64,000 nt of DNA from Progne subis subis (lineage: Eukaryota; Chordata; Aves; Passeriformes; Hirundinidae): assembly GCA_022316685.1 (NCBI GenBank), contig JAKJHU010000005.1:18640707-18704706 (forward strand), given 5' to 3'. A model generated the notes under the pieces. That model made no database searches. It saw only the letters and a list, made by a program, of their open reading frames with translations, and was not told where the DNA came from. The stretch's first letter is position 1, and every line of letters starts with the position of its first letter. The translations under genes and the position numbers were made by a program. Shown here in pieces: positions 13,154 through 24,100 of the stretch.

Positions 13154-13226
13154 GAATTGCAGAAGGGTTTGGATTGGAAAAGACCTTGAAGGTCGTCTAG
13201 TTCCATGTCCTCTGCTGTAGACAAAG
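13154..13226 (-). mobile_element. CR1 LINE 3'-end fragment, minus orientation
   Basis: 'catagaattgcagaagggtttggattggaaaagaccttgaaggtcgtctagttccatg' is the reverse complement of the CR1 3' end, including the ATTCTATG tail motif. It is a short 5'-truncated copy. Confidence 0.8.
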
Positions 13227-13961
13227 ACATCTTTCATTCATTTCCTTCTTTCCCAGGAAACTTAAATCCATGTCTGCATGCAGGACCCCTGACCCACCTC
13301 CCCACAACCTCAGTTTTCAAGTTATAACTGATTCCAAATGTGTGTTATTACCCCAAAGACTGGGATCAACACATGGGTCTGAGTGTTCCAGGCACTGGAA
13401 GTACAAACTGGGAGCACAAACATTCCAAAAACATCTCTTCCTCAGTAATCAAGTCCAACATATGACACACTGCAACAAATGGATTAGGCATGGAGGAGTG
13501 GAAAAGCAACCTGTGGTTACTCAGGGTACATAATCACATAAATTGGCATATAGAGTCAAGTTTTCTTGAAGTAAGTAAAATTAATCAAATACAAGAAATC
13601 TCTGTTGTCATGTAAAAGCTGGTACAGAGTAAGTTAATTTGCTTCAGGACTGCTCTGGACTGGCTCTGCTCCAGCACATGAGGCATTTACTTGTGGCAAA
13701 GTGACATAGCAAGGGAATCTACCTGTACTCAAGTATTTAAACTGAAAAGCCTGAAAGCTTCCAGTTTGATTGCAGCTGCTCTGCGAAATAACAGCTTTGG
13801 TGGGAAACAGTCAAGGCATTGCTTTTGGATCAGAACTTCAAAAAAAGTTTCTCATGATCATCTGTTAGCCCATCAAAGACTTGGGTAATTGCATATCTAG
13901 TGGAGTCCCTGCCTACAGGGGGAAAAAAACTCAGTCCGAAACAGAATATATTTTGCTTGCT

Positions 13962-13967
13962 TTTAAT
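13962..13967 (-). terminator. Candidate LEG1 poly(A) signal ATTAAA
   Basis: Plus-strand TTTAAT reads ATTAAA on the minus strand, about 325 bases after the LEG1 stop. I saw no AATAAA closer on the minus strand. Confidence 0.3.
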
Positions 13968-14292
13968 TTTGTCTTCAACTATGATGCATTATTTATGAAG
14001 TCACAAAAAGTAGTAAAGTAAGGTTTTTCTGTGAGGCTTTACATTTATAAGGAATTGAGTTGAAATAATTACAATAACAAATAACGAATGAGATAATTAG
14101 GAAAATTAAGGCTAAAAATATCAATTTCATATGAGAGAGACACATGCATGGCTACTCAGGAAATCCTGCTGTAGGAAATTACCAAGGCCAGATTACCAGA
14201 CACACGTCTGCTCAAAGATTAAATCAATCCATGTTGGAACCACTCTTTCTCAAGGAACTGGGAACTTCCAAATCATCTCCTTCCAAATTATT

Positions 14293-14420
14293 CTAAATTC
14301 CTACTAGGTCAAGTAGTTCAAGCTTCTGGCTCGAAGTCAAGCTTTCAATCAGTTTTCGGCCCATTTTTCTTCCTGCTTCGGTGGACATAGCCTTTTGCCA
14401 GAACTTCAGCAGCATTCCTC
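14293..14420 (-). CDS. LEG1: LEG1 exon 6 (stop)
   Basis: 128 bases, acceptor ...tttctttccaag|GAGG. It encodes GMLLKFWQKAMSTEAGRKMG and a helical LIESLTSSQKLELLDLVGI tail, then TAG at 14295-14293. This tail does not resemble the human C-terminus, but phase and position fit and the frame ends cleanly. Confidence 0.8.
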
Positions 14421-17400
14421 CTTGGAAAGAAACACAACACGACATTGTCAAATTAGCATGGAGCATATGCAGCTCGTGGCATACCAGGGATGAAGTGCTC
14501 GTCTGGCAACAAGCACCCAACACTCTCCTGGGGACAGTGAAAGGCAGACAAAGCTGGTGCTTGCCCATGGGGTGGTAATTGCCTACAAATGTGTAGGGAG
14601 CTGCAGACCATTCATTCAGCTCAGGATCCTTCCTATTGACAGACAACGGGGCTTGTTCCCTTGTCACCAGCGTTGCAGGTCAAAATGATTGAAGACTTAC
14701 AGGACGGTCTTTGCTCTGGCACACAGCTTCCTTGTTTATGGAGCAGTAGCCTGGGAGTTAAAGTCAGGCTTGTCTCCATTTACATGCTAAAACAAAGAGT
14801 GTTCACTTTCTGCCAGCTAAGACCTCAAGCTAAAGAAGCAATATCCCAGTACTTTTGTCCAGGTCATATGCAGTGCCTCTCCAGGAAGAGTGGCGTGGTC
14901 AAGCCAGGCTAGCATCAGCACCAGTTTGGAGGATAGTCACTGCCTGCTCCTCACTCCTGCTCAGTGCTCATCTTTAGAGTGGATAGAGGAGAAATGTGAA
15001 GGGAAAAACCGACCAGTGGAAAACTAAGAATTTATTCTTCTCCTGTTCTGCCTTTGGGTGTCAGTGAAAGGTGAGCATAAAAAGTTGATCTGAGAGTCCA
15101 CGTGTATAAAAGCTTTAGAAGCAGCACAACACTCTCTCAATACAGTTTCTGCTGGACTAGGAGGGGCAACTAAATGAAAATAAAAAGTAATCAAACTCTG
15201 AATCAAGAAATAGAGGTCTCACTCTGGGTTGGGACAGGGTCCTGTCCTAAGAGGGTAGTAAGACCCTCTATCTGTTATTGAAGTTTACAGTACCAATAGA
15301 GAAGAACTCTGTATCTCACAGGATGTATTTTAACAGGTGACACAGCATATTGTGTCACCTGTGTTTTGTGGCACTAAGGTAGGGTCTTTTAGGTCCCTGC
15401 TGAGGCTGTGGATTTAGATGCAGTCAAATTTATTTTAAAGCTTATTTTTCTGATCTACAAACCAGTTACCAGGCTGAATAAGCTGGCATTTAATTCTCAG
15501 CTGAATTCAAAGAGCAAAGTCAGGGAAATCTCTCCCCTGCAAAGCAAGGGATTTCAGCTACGGAATTCATAATGGCTGCACGAAATTTAATCTCTCTCTT
15601 TGCTTCCATTTACAGTGTTCGACATCCATACATCCTTTCCTCTCTCCCTGCGGCACTGTCCTCACCTGATGTGCTGCCCTCGTGTTCACCTCCCTCCTTC
15701 CTGTCCTTCTGGTCCTGCTTTTCCTTGATGTGCTCCTCTCCCTTCCTGGAGGTATGTCAAGCAACCCTGAACAGTGTCCCAGACTTCCAGGCAGGAGATA
15801 AATCTGTTCAGACCTTATTCAGAGTCCAAAAATAATGCTAAGTAAAAAATGTGAGGGAAGCACTCTGTGATGGGAGGATGCTCTTTTGTAGCACTGAATA
15901 ACTTTGTTTCACAACTTTTTCAGCTTTAAATACAACGCATGAGAGACTTTTCAGTGAAATGTACAGATACAAGAGGATCACAAATGCCATAGCTAGGCAT
16001 GCTCGTTTTTCAGCGTATGTTTGCATTCTGTTTTCATTTAAAGATTCAAAATAATTTTGCTTCATAAAGCTGAAGCAAAAATAGCCAACCCAGCAGCATC
16101 TATGAAAGAACTGCATCCTCAAAAGAGTGTAATTCTGTGTCGCACCACTGGATGGAGATGCACGACTTATTTTGGTGAATGCAGTGAAGTCAGCATTGTG
16201 TAAGGAGGCAGGATTGCTGGGACAGATCTCTGTTAAATCAAAGACTGAGATAAAACCAAAAACTGAAACCAGAACACTTATGGACACAAAAACTGTTGCT
16301 CATGATAATTTACCTTTTTTTTTTTTTTTTTTTTTTTTTTCAGCTGGTCTAATAATTTCATTTACAGCTTTAATGGTTTAAGATTCAACTGGTGAAACAC
16401 AATAAAAAAGTCTCTGTTTTTAAAGTTCCTATTCCTAAAACTGGGAAAAGAAAGAATAAGAAATTGTCAGAGTTATCCCACTAGCATTTGCTGTCTGGTG
16501 TGTTGTTTCGTTATGGTTGTGTTTTTAACTGTTTTACTGTTAGTCTCTAAGATGTGTTTACTCTACTTTATATCAAACATATCTATTTATATGGAGAAAG
16601 GTTTGTAGAGAGAACAAGATATTAAATATCTGTGGATGACAGACATCTGTAGGTCAGGCTCATACCTGTTAATTTATTTGCTTTGTGAAGAGCTCCCAGT
16701 GATGCCAGGACATTATTTTGCTCTGGACTGAAGTCACTAATGGATGGGGGGACATCCCCTTCAACAAGCATCCTCTGGGGCAGGAAAGCCTGGAAGTTGT
16801 TTGTGGTCGGTAAGTCTGTCCTGAAGTGTGTGGCGCCAATGAAATCTACAGCATTAGCCCAGTCTTCACCAAAATTTGCTTCGGGATCAGAGAGATATTT
16901 TAACCTGAAAGAGAAGAAAATAAAAAATGCAGCAGATAAATGAACTTTCCTGAAGAAGATACTAGTTGATCATTTATCCCAAAGGTTTTTGCTCAATATA
17001 AAATCCTGAGTGGCCTCAGTGCCATAGTGACATAAAGTCTCCTTAAGTACTTTATAACTAATTTCTCCTGGCGGCCCTGCCTCTGCCCAGATTAAACACA
17101 GCTCCTGAATCAGGCCCTGGCTCCCAGAGGGGAACCAGCATCTCATTTTAAGCCCAACGCCTGACTGGTCATTGTGGTTTGGGCAGCCATCCCTCACTGG
17201 TCATCCCACACTCTGAGAGGCTGGAAGGAAAAGCAGAGCCTAAAGAGTAGATGCCTAAGGTGTGAAAGCCCATGCAGACTTTGTTAGGATACCATCCTTC
17301 CAAAGAGTCGTGGAGGTGGAAAGATCCTCCATGAACACCGCTCTATTCCCCTTACCTGTCCTGGAATTTGGGGAGTGCGTAAGCAATGGAGGTGGTGTGT

Positions 17401-17541
17401 GCCTTCCACAGGAGGCCAAGGGCGTCATCCAGCTTGAAGGAGGAGAAGCCGGCAGAGCTCACAGCTTTGTTTTCTGTAGATAACAGATACTGCAGCAACA
17501 GGGAGCAAAAAGGGCAGAGAATGAGAGGGGAGGTTTAAACC

Positions 17542-17586
<45 letters not shown>

Positions 17587-20500
17587 CACATACCTGACAA
17601 AGTAATAAGTTTGACAGCTAAAGAAAATTGAGTTTGAGTAGTTAATGGTAGTTGCTGTTCTTCAACATCAACATTGCAAGGGTTTTAGCCGCATAACTTT
17701 GGTATTTGGTTGCAAAAATTCAGTGGACTTTTGTATCTGAATGCCATAGATGATTCAGTACTGAAATAGGGGACTCCTTGAAAACTTGTCTGTACTCTTT
17801 TGATCACAACTTTCTGAAGATTTTCAGAAAGAAAGTTATCCTTGTTATCATTATGGTTATTTGAGGAATAGATATTTTACAATAACTTCTTAACAAAAAC
17901 ATGATGCATGGGAAAAATGAAATTATGAAGACAAATCCAGTCTTACTCTTAAACCATCTACCTTCACTCACAAGAGGGACTTACAGTTTAACATTTCTGA
18001 TCATTATCAATTATTTGACTACCAATAGAAAAATGTTGACTGCAGTAGTTTAGCTATAAAAAATAGGTATGAAGTAAGAAATATTGTCATCTTTGGAATT
18101 AAAGAACAGATGAGTGAGGAGGAAGGAGAATATCTACTTGCATATATAGGTATCCTTGCATATATAAGTATCTTTCTGAATGATGTTTTAGCATTTTCAA
18201 GTTCTTAGATGTTTAAAAAATAAATGAGTCCCTATAAAACCACTATAAAGGCCACTTCTTAAGGGCAGTGTTCCATCTCACAGGCTTATTTTGCATTGCT
18301 AACATAAGCAATATTGGAAGACTACAAATACAATTGGATACAAAACAGCGCCTCAGAACCGAGGCAAAGAACTGTCTCAAAGGAAGAAAAAAATTCCACA
18401 ACTTGTAAAAATCCTGTCCTACTTATCTCTGACTCACTATAAGTTATGTTTTCCATTTTTCCTGCTTGTTGTTTTTATATGAAGCTGCTATTGAAAACAA
18501 GCAAAGCTCTCTGAATCTTAAAAATTACAGCAATAATAGTTTTTAAAGCTAATATTTTGATATAATTTCTAAAAATATTTTTTAAAAAAATAATTTACCT
18601 CAAAAAAAGCCTTCCAGTCATCCATGAGCTTGGGCATGCGAGACCAGCAGTCTTTAACACTGTAACAGAAATCATCTTTTTGCTCCTCTGGTGGCAATAT
18701 TTCTATCTCATACGGCAGCTCCCCAAAGAGGCCAGCCTCCACTGCCCCCAGAAAGGGTATAATAGACAGATAGTAATTCATACCTGTAACAATAATTAAA
18801 AGGCAGGAGGTGTTAATCACAAACAGATGAATAATTCCCACATAAGAAAATTATCTCTCTCCCACACCAAATGAAACTGTTTCAAATTGCCACAAATACA
18901 ACTGTGCTCAGCAGTGGAATATATGTACTGAAATGTAATAATGATGACACTTGTATTGATTTATATATGATTTGTAGAGTTCATTTATGCATTGTCCTTT
19001 AAGAGCCTTGTATGAGCTTACACTGTGTTTTACTTTGCAGGAAAGAAAAAAAAAACTAATGGAAAAAGTTAGAACTTTGTAGGCTGGACAAGACAAAACT
19101 CTCAAATATTAATTGCAAACTAAGCATAGAAAGACTAAACGATATTCCACAAGTATTGTTGCCATTAAAAAAACCTCTTTTATATATCCTAGACCTATGA
19201 GATAGGAAACTATGGTATTTTACTGGAAAACAATAATTTTGCTTCTAAAAAATATTTCTCTCACAAAGATTTAGTTTGAAATGCAAGCATCTAAACTGAA
19301 GAAATCAACTCGGGACTAATTGTAACTGCAAGTATCTACAATTATCTACAAATATATATTCCTGTCATAGTGTTTCCCACATAATTTCACAAAAATGTTT
19401 GCAGTCTAAATATTTTTAAGGCTGCAAACTTGTTTGGTTTTTTCTTCTTCCTCAAGTAAGTATTCAAAATCAATTAACTTTCATTTACCCACTCACATTT
19501 AGGTGTCTTGCTGCAAGTTTGTGACGGAAAATTGTATAGCACTGAAATTATAATGTAAGAGAGAAGTCTAAGGGGAAGAAATATTTTGAGATGGCCTTCT
19601 AGGACATTAATTTATTTTGGAGAAGAACAGTGTGACAACATATACTTACAGGACCACCAGCTTCTTACAGATTGGCACAGGAGCTCTCCATTTTCATCGC
19701 CACAGGAAGTCAAACCAGAAGGATCTGCTAACCTACCTGAATGAATCAAATAAAATAATACAACAAATGCTTCTCAAACTTCTCACACAAGAAATCCCAC
19801 TGAGATGAAAAAAAATATAAAGGAATAAAGCACAAACTAAATGTGCTAGTAATTGTCTCACCTAATTGGGTTGTGTGATACAGAATCACTCCCAGTTTAA
19901 TCATGCAGACAAATGTGGCCTTACTGTGAAGCCAAGCATGCAAACATTGTTGTAACTAATTAGCAAATTTTGCAAGCATCTGTGCTGTACAAAACATGCA
20001 AGACATTTCACAATTATTCATAACAGAATATTTTATTTTAAGCACGTGTCATGAAGAAATAGCCTAAGTCCTAAAAGAATACCATAGGTACACATTAAGT
20101 GTTGTCATGCAGGGTGCCAGGAGGTGTGCTCTAAGTGCATGACACGCAATTACCATGGCCTTGTGCAATGACTTGAGCTATTTCAGAAGCTCCAAAATTC
20201 TGCCCTGCAGAGAACTTGCTCTCTGACAGTCTGCTGAATAATGGCAGTGTTATTTCTGTCAGATTAGAACTAAACCTCATTACCAAACTAAATTTTCTGA
20301 TACTTTTACTCAAGTAGAAGAGACAATCATGAACAACGTGCATAAAATTATCCTAATTATTCTCCCTAGCTGACTGGGCAGAGCTTGTGCTTTGGGGCAT
20401 GCTATCTACATAAACCCATATATTTCAGTAGCCAAGCACTGAGAACATGAACCTATGTTCATCCAATGATGAGGATTGCAGTTCAACCCATTTTTTAAAA

Positions 20501-23500
20501 AAATTAAGATTATATTTTTTAATATTTACAGAAAGATTCAATTTTTCAAGATTTTACTTCAACAGAGACTGTCTTAAAACAGGCAGCAATAGATCACTGG
20601 TGTGCAAAGGGGATGAATGGGAAGGATAAAGGCTAGAGAAGAAAAAGAAGACAAAATGTTGCAAAATAATTTTACATTAGGCTTACTAAATATTTCTAGC
20701 CTTGATGTTTCGGGAAAATGAAGATTTCCCAGGCAGTATAAGTGATAATTATACAATATGTAGAAATTGGAGCTGGAAGCATCAAATGCACTTACAGGTC
20801 TCCACACCATTTTTGGTGTCTCTGCTCCCTCCTATTCCCTGTGCTTAGCATGATTGTTATTTCAGTCTTCAGGTCTATCCAAACTAATCTGTATTGACTG
20901 TATTGACCCCCAGATGTGTTATTGGTAGCTATGTGCAACCTCACTAGCAAGATTTGCCCACTATTTTTTTGTGGAAATGTTGTCACTGAAAGTGCTAAAT
21001 GTAATTATTCTCATCTTGCTGATGAAGAACTCCTAGCACATCCTCCTCTTAACTGTAGGCTTCTTTCAGCAACAGTTATCACTAAATTCTCCTTCAGGTG
21101 CTTCTTTACCAGATTTGCAGTTCCCTTGTCTTGTAAAGTACCATTTAAAAATGTTCATTCTAATTTTATTATTTTTTTTTTTTTTTTGCAAAGGGAGTAA
21201 ATGCATTTCTGAATCTTGAAAAAAACCCAACACTTATATCATGAAAGAAGATCTCAAATTAGCCTGACACAATCTACCTTTGATTCACGTAACCTGTACT
21301 TTCTCCCTTTTTCTATCTTGTTCCATGTTATTAAATATTCTTTCCTCTGTACTTATTGTAATATCTTGTTTACTGCTGATATAAGACAAATAAATATAAG
21401 TGTCCTTATCTCCTTTTTTCTTCTTAAATACAGGCACAACCTCTCCTGCTCTTCAGACATACAATACCACGTGATCTTTCTTAAAGTTCTTGATCCTGGA
21501 TTTGTATTTCTGTAGGTGAAGTGGGGGTAGAGACTGTCCTGTTTCCTCAGTTTCTGAAGGTAGGGCTCTCAGTTTAACTCCACCTCCCAAGCAACAATTT
21601 CTGCCTTTACAATCTTATTCCTACCAGCCGTGGTGTCTCAAGATCCTTGTCTCTGCTGAAAATTTAGGCAAATTACTGATTTCATTTTATGTCCCTGGGT
21701 GTATTATTGCAAATCTTTTTACCACTCTTATTAAGTAACAGTTTCATTTGTTCTTTATGGTTTATATAGAACCACATCCATAAAAATATTCTCTCAGTAA
21801 CATAACTTTCAGGACCAGACAGGACTGTTAATTCTACAAGTTTTGTAATATTTTCAAAGTTCTGTTGTCTTGCACCATGAACTCAAATCCTGCTTTTGTT
21901 TGTCCAAGCTTATTATGTTGATACACAAATGCTTCGGTCATTCCTCACTAATCTATCCCACTGCCTATCTGGATTAGGTTTAGCCCTTTGCTAACCTCAC
22001 TACTGTATGCACCAGAATTATGTCATTCTTTATCCCTTAACCATTTATCCTTCAACTTCTCGGGTTTTTTTGGTTTGGGTTTGGTTTTTTTTAACTGTAA
22101 AACTACTTCCAGTTATGTGATATTTCTCCTTTAACATTTTTTAACCTTCTGATCATGTAAATTTAAAAATATATCTCCTTTGTCTAAGTGTCAGTCCTAT
22201 GACTCTAGCGGGTGACAGTACATCTTTACCTGTCTATGCAACCAGTGGCAAATCTTCACCTCACAAACTGTGTCCCTCATCTCTACTTGGAAATTGTCAC
22301 TGCAACAAGGCACGTCCTCACTTTGTGGATGAGGCCATACTCCACAACTCCTCCTTTCCAGCAGGTAACCACTCAACTGTAGCTGCTGCCTCCAGTCATC
22401 TTTGCCCCTGCCACACATTGGGTCCATTCTCCTGCTGCACCAGCCCATCCTTTTCATCTGCTCTTCTTTTTGTATACATAAAGAAGGGAAAGAGGAAAAA
22501 GCTTGCCTAAATTCCAATCAAATTCTTTTTGTTGCTATCTGTTTGCCAGCTAGTTTCCCACTTGGATTTTGCTTATTATCTTATTTTCCTCACTTTGACT
22601 TAGAAATAAATTTTCCATTAGGTGTGACTAAATACTGGCAGCCTTCCTTCACCAGCTGCAGGACCTCTGTCTTCTCTCAAACCTACAGTGTCACCCAAAC
22701 CACCACCACATGTAACTACAGGTTACACCCAATAGAGAAAACAACAGGCAGACATGCATTTTTTTTACCTCTTGTTACCATCAGGCACAAGTTTCTGAAA
22801 ACCTCATTGACTCTTATTTCATTCTCCCCTCTCTTTTCTGGCTGCTAGAACAAAGCAAGTCAATTCTGGCTTTGAATAGAAAGCTACAGAGACTGCAGTG
22901 AGTGAAGCAGTCTGTGAGAGAATGGGTTCTCTGATAAAGCCCCTGATAAGATACTGCAGCCTTAGCCTTAAGGGACCTTTCACATGTGTTTCTGGGTCTG
23001 CTCCCCTGGCAGGGACAACAAGCAAACAATGACTGCCCTAGACAACAACCAGCTTTTAAGGGATAAACACTTAGAATCTGAACATAATTTAAAACAAAAC
23101 AACTAAATAACCAAACAAATTCCACAAAAAAGAAAAAAAAAAAAATCAAACAGAAAAAAACCCTTTCATTTTTGTAAAAAACTATTTTGAGAATAAGAAA
23201 GTTACTTCTAAACTGATCATAAAGACTAAATGGAAATATGTTCTCAGAGAGAGATGTGGACATTCAAATATCTGTCATAGAAATTAAATTCAAACCACTT
23301 CTAACAGCTTTGTAACATTAACAAACAAAAAAAAAAGCCTATTCGTTAAAAATTTAAGGACAGCACTGTAGAATGTATGCCCTGAAATCTGTCTACATAA
23401 ACTGAAGCAGTTGGGAATGCCTTTCCAAAGATTTTTAGTTAGCTGAAATATTGCCCATCTATACCACAAATCTGGATTTTGACCTCTTCCTATAAGGCAA

Positions 23501-24017
23501 TATTAATAGCTATTGCTCAGTAAGGTAAGGGTGTTCACTCAGCATTTCTTTTTCAAATTGGCAGCTTTGTCAAAGTTTACACTATAAAGGCTATAGAGGC
23601 TGTACTGGGCTTGTGAGGCAGAAACCTTGGAAAGGAAGCCTCTAAGCAGATCTGGCAAACACTTTGCTAATTCAGCATTTCAAGGAAATAATTCATACCT
23701 GTATGAAATTGCCACCCATGCTGCAGTGGTAATCCCCAGAGAATATTGCCACTGTTTTGGGGTCCAAAGGCATCAAAATATTTGGCTGAAGCTTTTAACA
23801 AGCTCTTATATGCTCCCAGTCGATCTTGATAGTTCCAAGCACTAAGGACAATTTTGTTGTCCTTTACTGGAAAATCCAACAGGTTTTCAGGGGCCAGGTC
23901 CCACAGAGGAGGATAGACATCTCCAGTGGCATCGTTTTCACTCCATTCTGCAGCAGTCACAGGACTCAGGGTCACAGCCACTACAAGAATAGTGTGGATG
24001 CCAAAGAGGGGCCGCAT
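14293..24017 (-). CDS. LEG1: LEG1 homologue (C6orf58-like), complete six-exon coding sequence
   Basis: The six exons, in coding order, are 24017-23699, 19736-19650, 18783-18599, 17489-17356, 16904-16666 and 14420-14293. They sum to 1092 bases (363 residues plus stop), and every phase closes across GT/AG introns. The product starts with a hydrophobic signal peptide (MRPLFGIHTILVVAVTLSPVTA, about 22 residues), so it should be secreted. LEG1 family hallmarks follow: GNILWGLPLQHGW (about residues 90-102), RLADP and SWW (108-134), NYYLSIIPFL (138-147), and paired cysteines at 118/127 and 175/181 (CYSVKDC). These match human C6orf58 (330 residues) as I recall it, apart from a different C-terminus. 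Family members include zebrafish Leg1 (secreted, liver development) and monotreme lactation protein. The molecular activity is unknown. The gene is tail-to-tail with the THEMIS-like gene and head-to-head with MTCL3. Identification is firm; exon ends are from sequence only. Confidence 0.93.
14421..16665 (-). other. LEG1 intron 5
   Basis: No coding segment. It holds a 12-bp perfect inverted repeat at 15333-15362 and a 26-base T run at 16315-16340. Confidence 0.85.
15333..15362. repeat. Perfect 12-bp inverted repeat with 6-base spacer
   Basis: ACAGGTGACACA (15333-15344), spacer GCATAT, then TGTGTCACCTGT (15351-15362). Each arm contains an E-box-like CAGGTG/CACCTG. Confidence 0.9.
16666..16904 (-). 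CDS. LEG1: LEG1 exon 5
   Basis: 239 bases, acceptor ...ctctttcag|GTTAAA and donor AACAG|gtatga. It encodes LSDPEANFGEDWANAVDF, the FLPQRMLVEGDVPPSISDF segment and EQNNVLASL, matching human AEAHFERSWVLAVDHL, PPRILLNTDVAPFISDF and QNVVLVLLNML. Confidence 0.9.
16905..17355 (-). other. LEG1 intron 4
   Basis: About 450 bases, moderately GC-balanced. I see no other feature in it. Confidence 0.85.
17356..17489 (-). CDS. LEG1: LEG1 exon 4
   Basis: 134 bases, acceptor ...gttgctgcag|TATCTG and donor GACAG|gtaagg. It encodes YLLSTEN...FSSFKLDDALGLLWKAHTTS, equivalent to human SPFSKFDDLLKYLWAAHTST. The last codon (Arg) is split. Confidence 0.9.
17490..18598 (-). other. LEG1 intron 3 with 38-base T run
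   Basis: T homopolymer at 17546-17583 (poly-A on the gene's strand); the rest is AT-rich and featureless. Confidence 0.85.
18599..18783 (-). CDS. LEG1: LEG1 exon 3
   Basis: 185 bases, acceptor ...ttgttacag|GTATG and donor GAG|gtaaat. It encodes MNYYLSIIPFLGAVEAG, ILPPEEQ and FCYSVKDC, conserved with human NYFLSSLPFLAAVDSG, LLPP and FCYDVSSC. It ends in phase 0. Confidence 0.92.
18784..19649 (-). other. LEG1 intron 2
   Basis: About 870 AT-rich bases; I see nothing further in it. Confidence 0.8.
19650..19736 (-). CDS. LEG1: LEG1 exon 2
   Basis: 87-base exon, acceptor ...gattcattcag|GTAGG and donor TCCT|gtaagt. It encodes (G)RLADPSGLTSCGDENG, then C127 and SWWS, matching the human TGRLADP...C...C...SWWAD segment. 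It is too short and too oddly framed to appear as a long open frame. Phase is 1/1, so skipping it would keep the frame. Confidence 0.88.
19737..23698 (-). other. LEG1 intron 1
   Basis: About 4 kb with no coding segment that I can support. Short open frames here lack splice sites and homology. It includes a T run at about 21173-21187 and G/T-rich low complexity at about 22061-22092. Confidence 0.8.
23699..24017 (-). CDS. LEG1: LEG1 exon 1 (start, signal peptide)
   Basis: ATG is at 24017-24015 (minus). The exon carries 106 codons plus one base and ends CATACAG|GTATGAATT. It holds the signal peptide, PPLWDL and GNILWGLPLQHGWQFHT. Reading on past the donor gives MNYFLEMLN, a false continuation that resembles the true start of exon 3. 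Confidence 0.92.
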
Positions 24018-24055
24018 TGTGAAGGTTTGTGACCCAGGTGCTTGTGGCTGCAGGG

Positions 24056-24063
24056 CTTTTATC
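24056..24063 (-). promoter_or_regulatory. TATA-like box of LEG1 (GATAAAAG)
   Basis: On the minus strand GATAAAAG sits 39-46 bases before the ATG. That would place transcription start near 24030 with a very short 5'UTR. Confidence 0.5.
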
Positions 24064-24090
24064 GGGAAAGGTGAGGGCTGGGCAAAAAGG

Positions 24091-24100
24091 CTGACTCAGA
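24091..24100. promoter_or_regulatory. AP-1/MARE-like site upstream of LEG1
   Basis: CTGACTCAGA contains the palindromic AP-1 core TGACTCA (24092-24098). With the G before it, it resembles a Maf recognition element (GCTGACTCAG). It lies about 30 bases beyond the TATA-like box. Confidence 0.35.

Larger units (their letters stand above)
2890..14292. other. Intergenic region between the THEMIS-like gene and LEG1 (tail-to-tail)
   Basis: About 11 kb with no supportable coding exon. It contains CR1 fragments (6365-6582 and 13154-13226), an LTR-like element (9495-10946), homopolymers, and otherwise unremarkable AT-rich sequence. The two flanking genes converge here. Confidence 0.6.

Noticed and set aside
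22814..23263. 149-codon minus-strand frame in LEG1 intron 1
   Set aside because: Contains a poly-Phe run from an A tract, no homology, and would lie inside a LEG1 intron on the same strand without splice support.
23667..23698. Continuation of LEG1 exon 1 as MNYFLEMLN to a stop
   Set aside because: A consensus donor at 23699/23698 plus conserved exons 2 and 3 show this is intron, although it mimics the exon 3 start.
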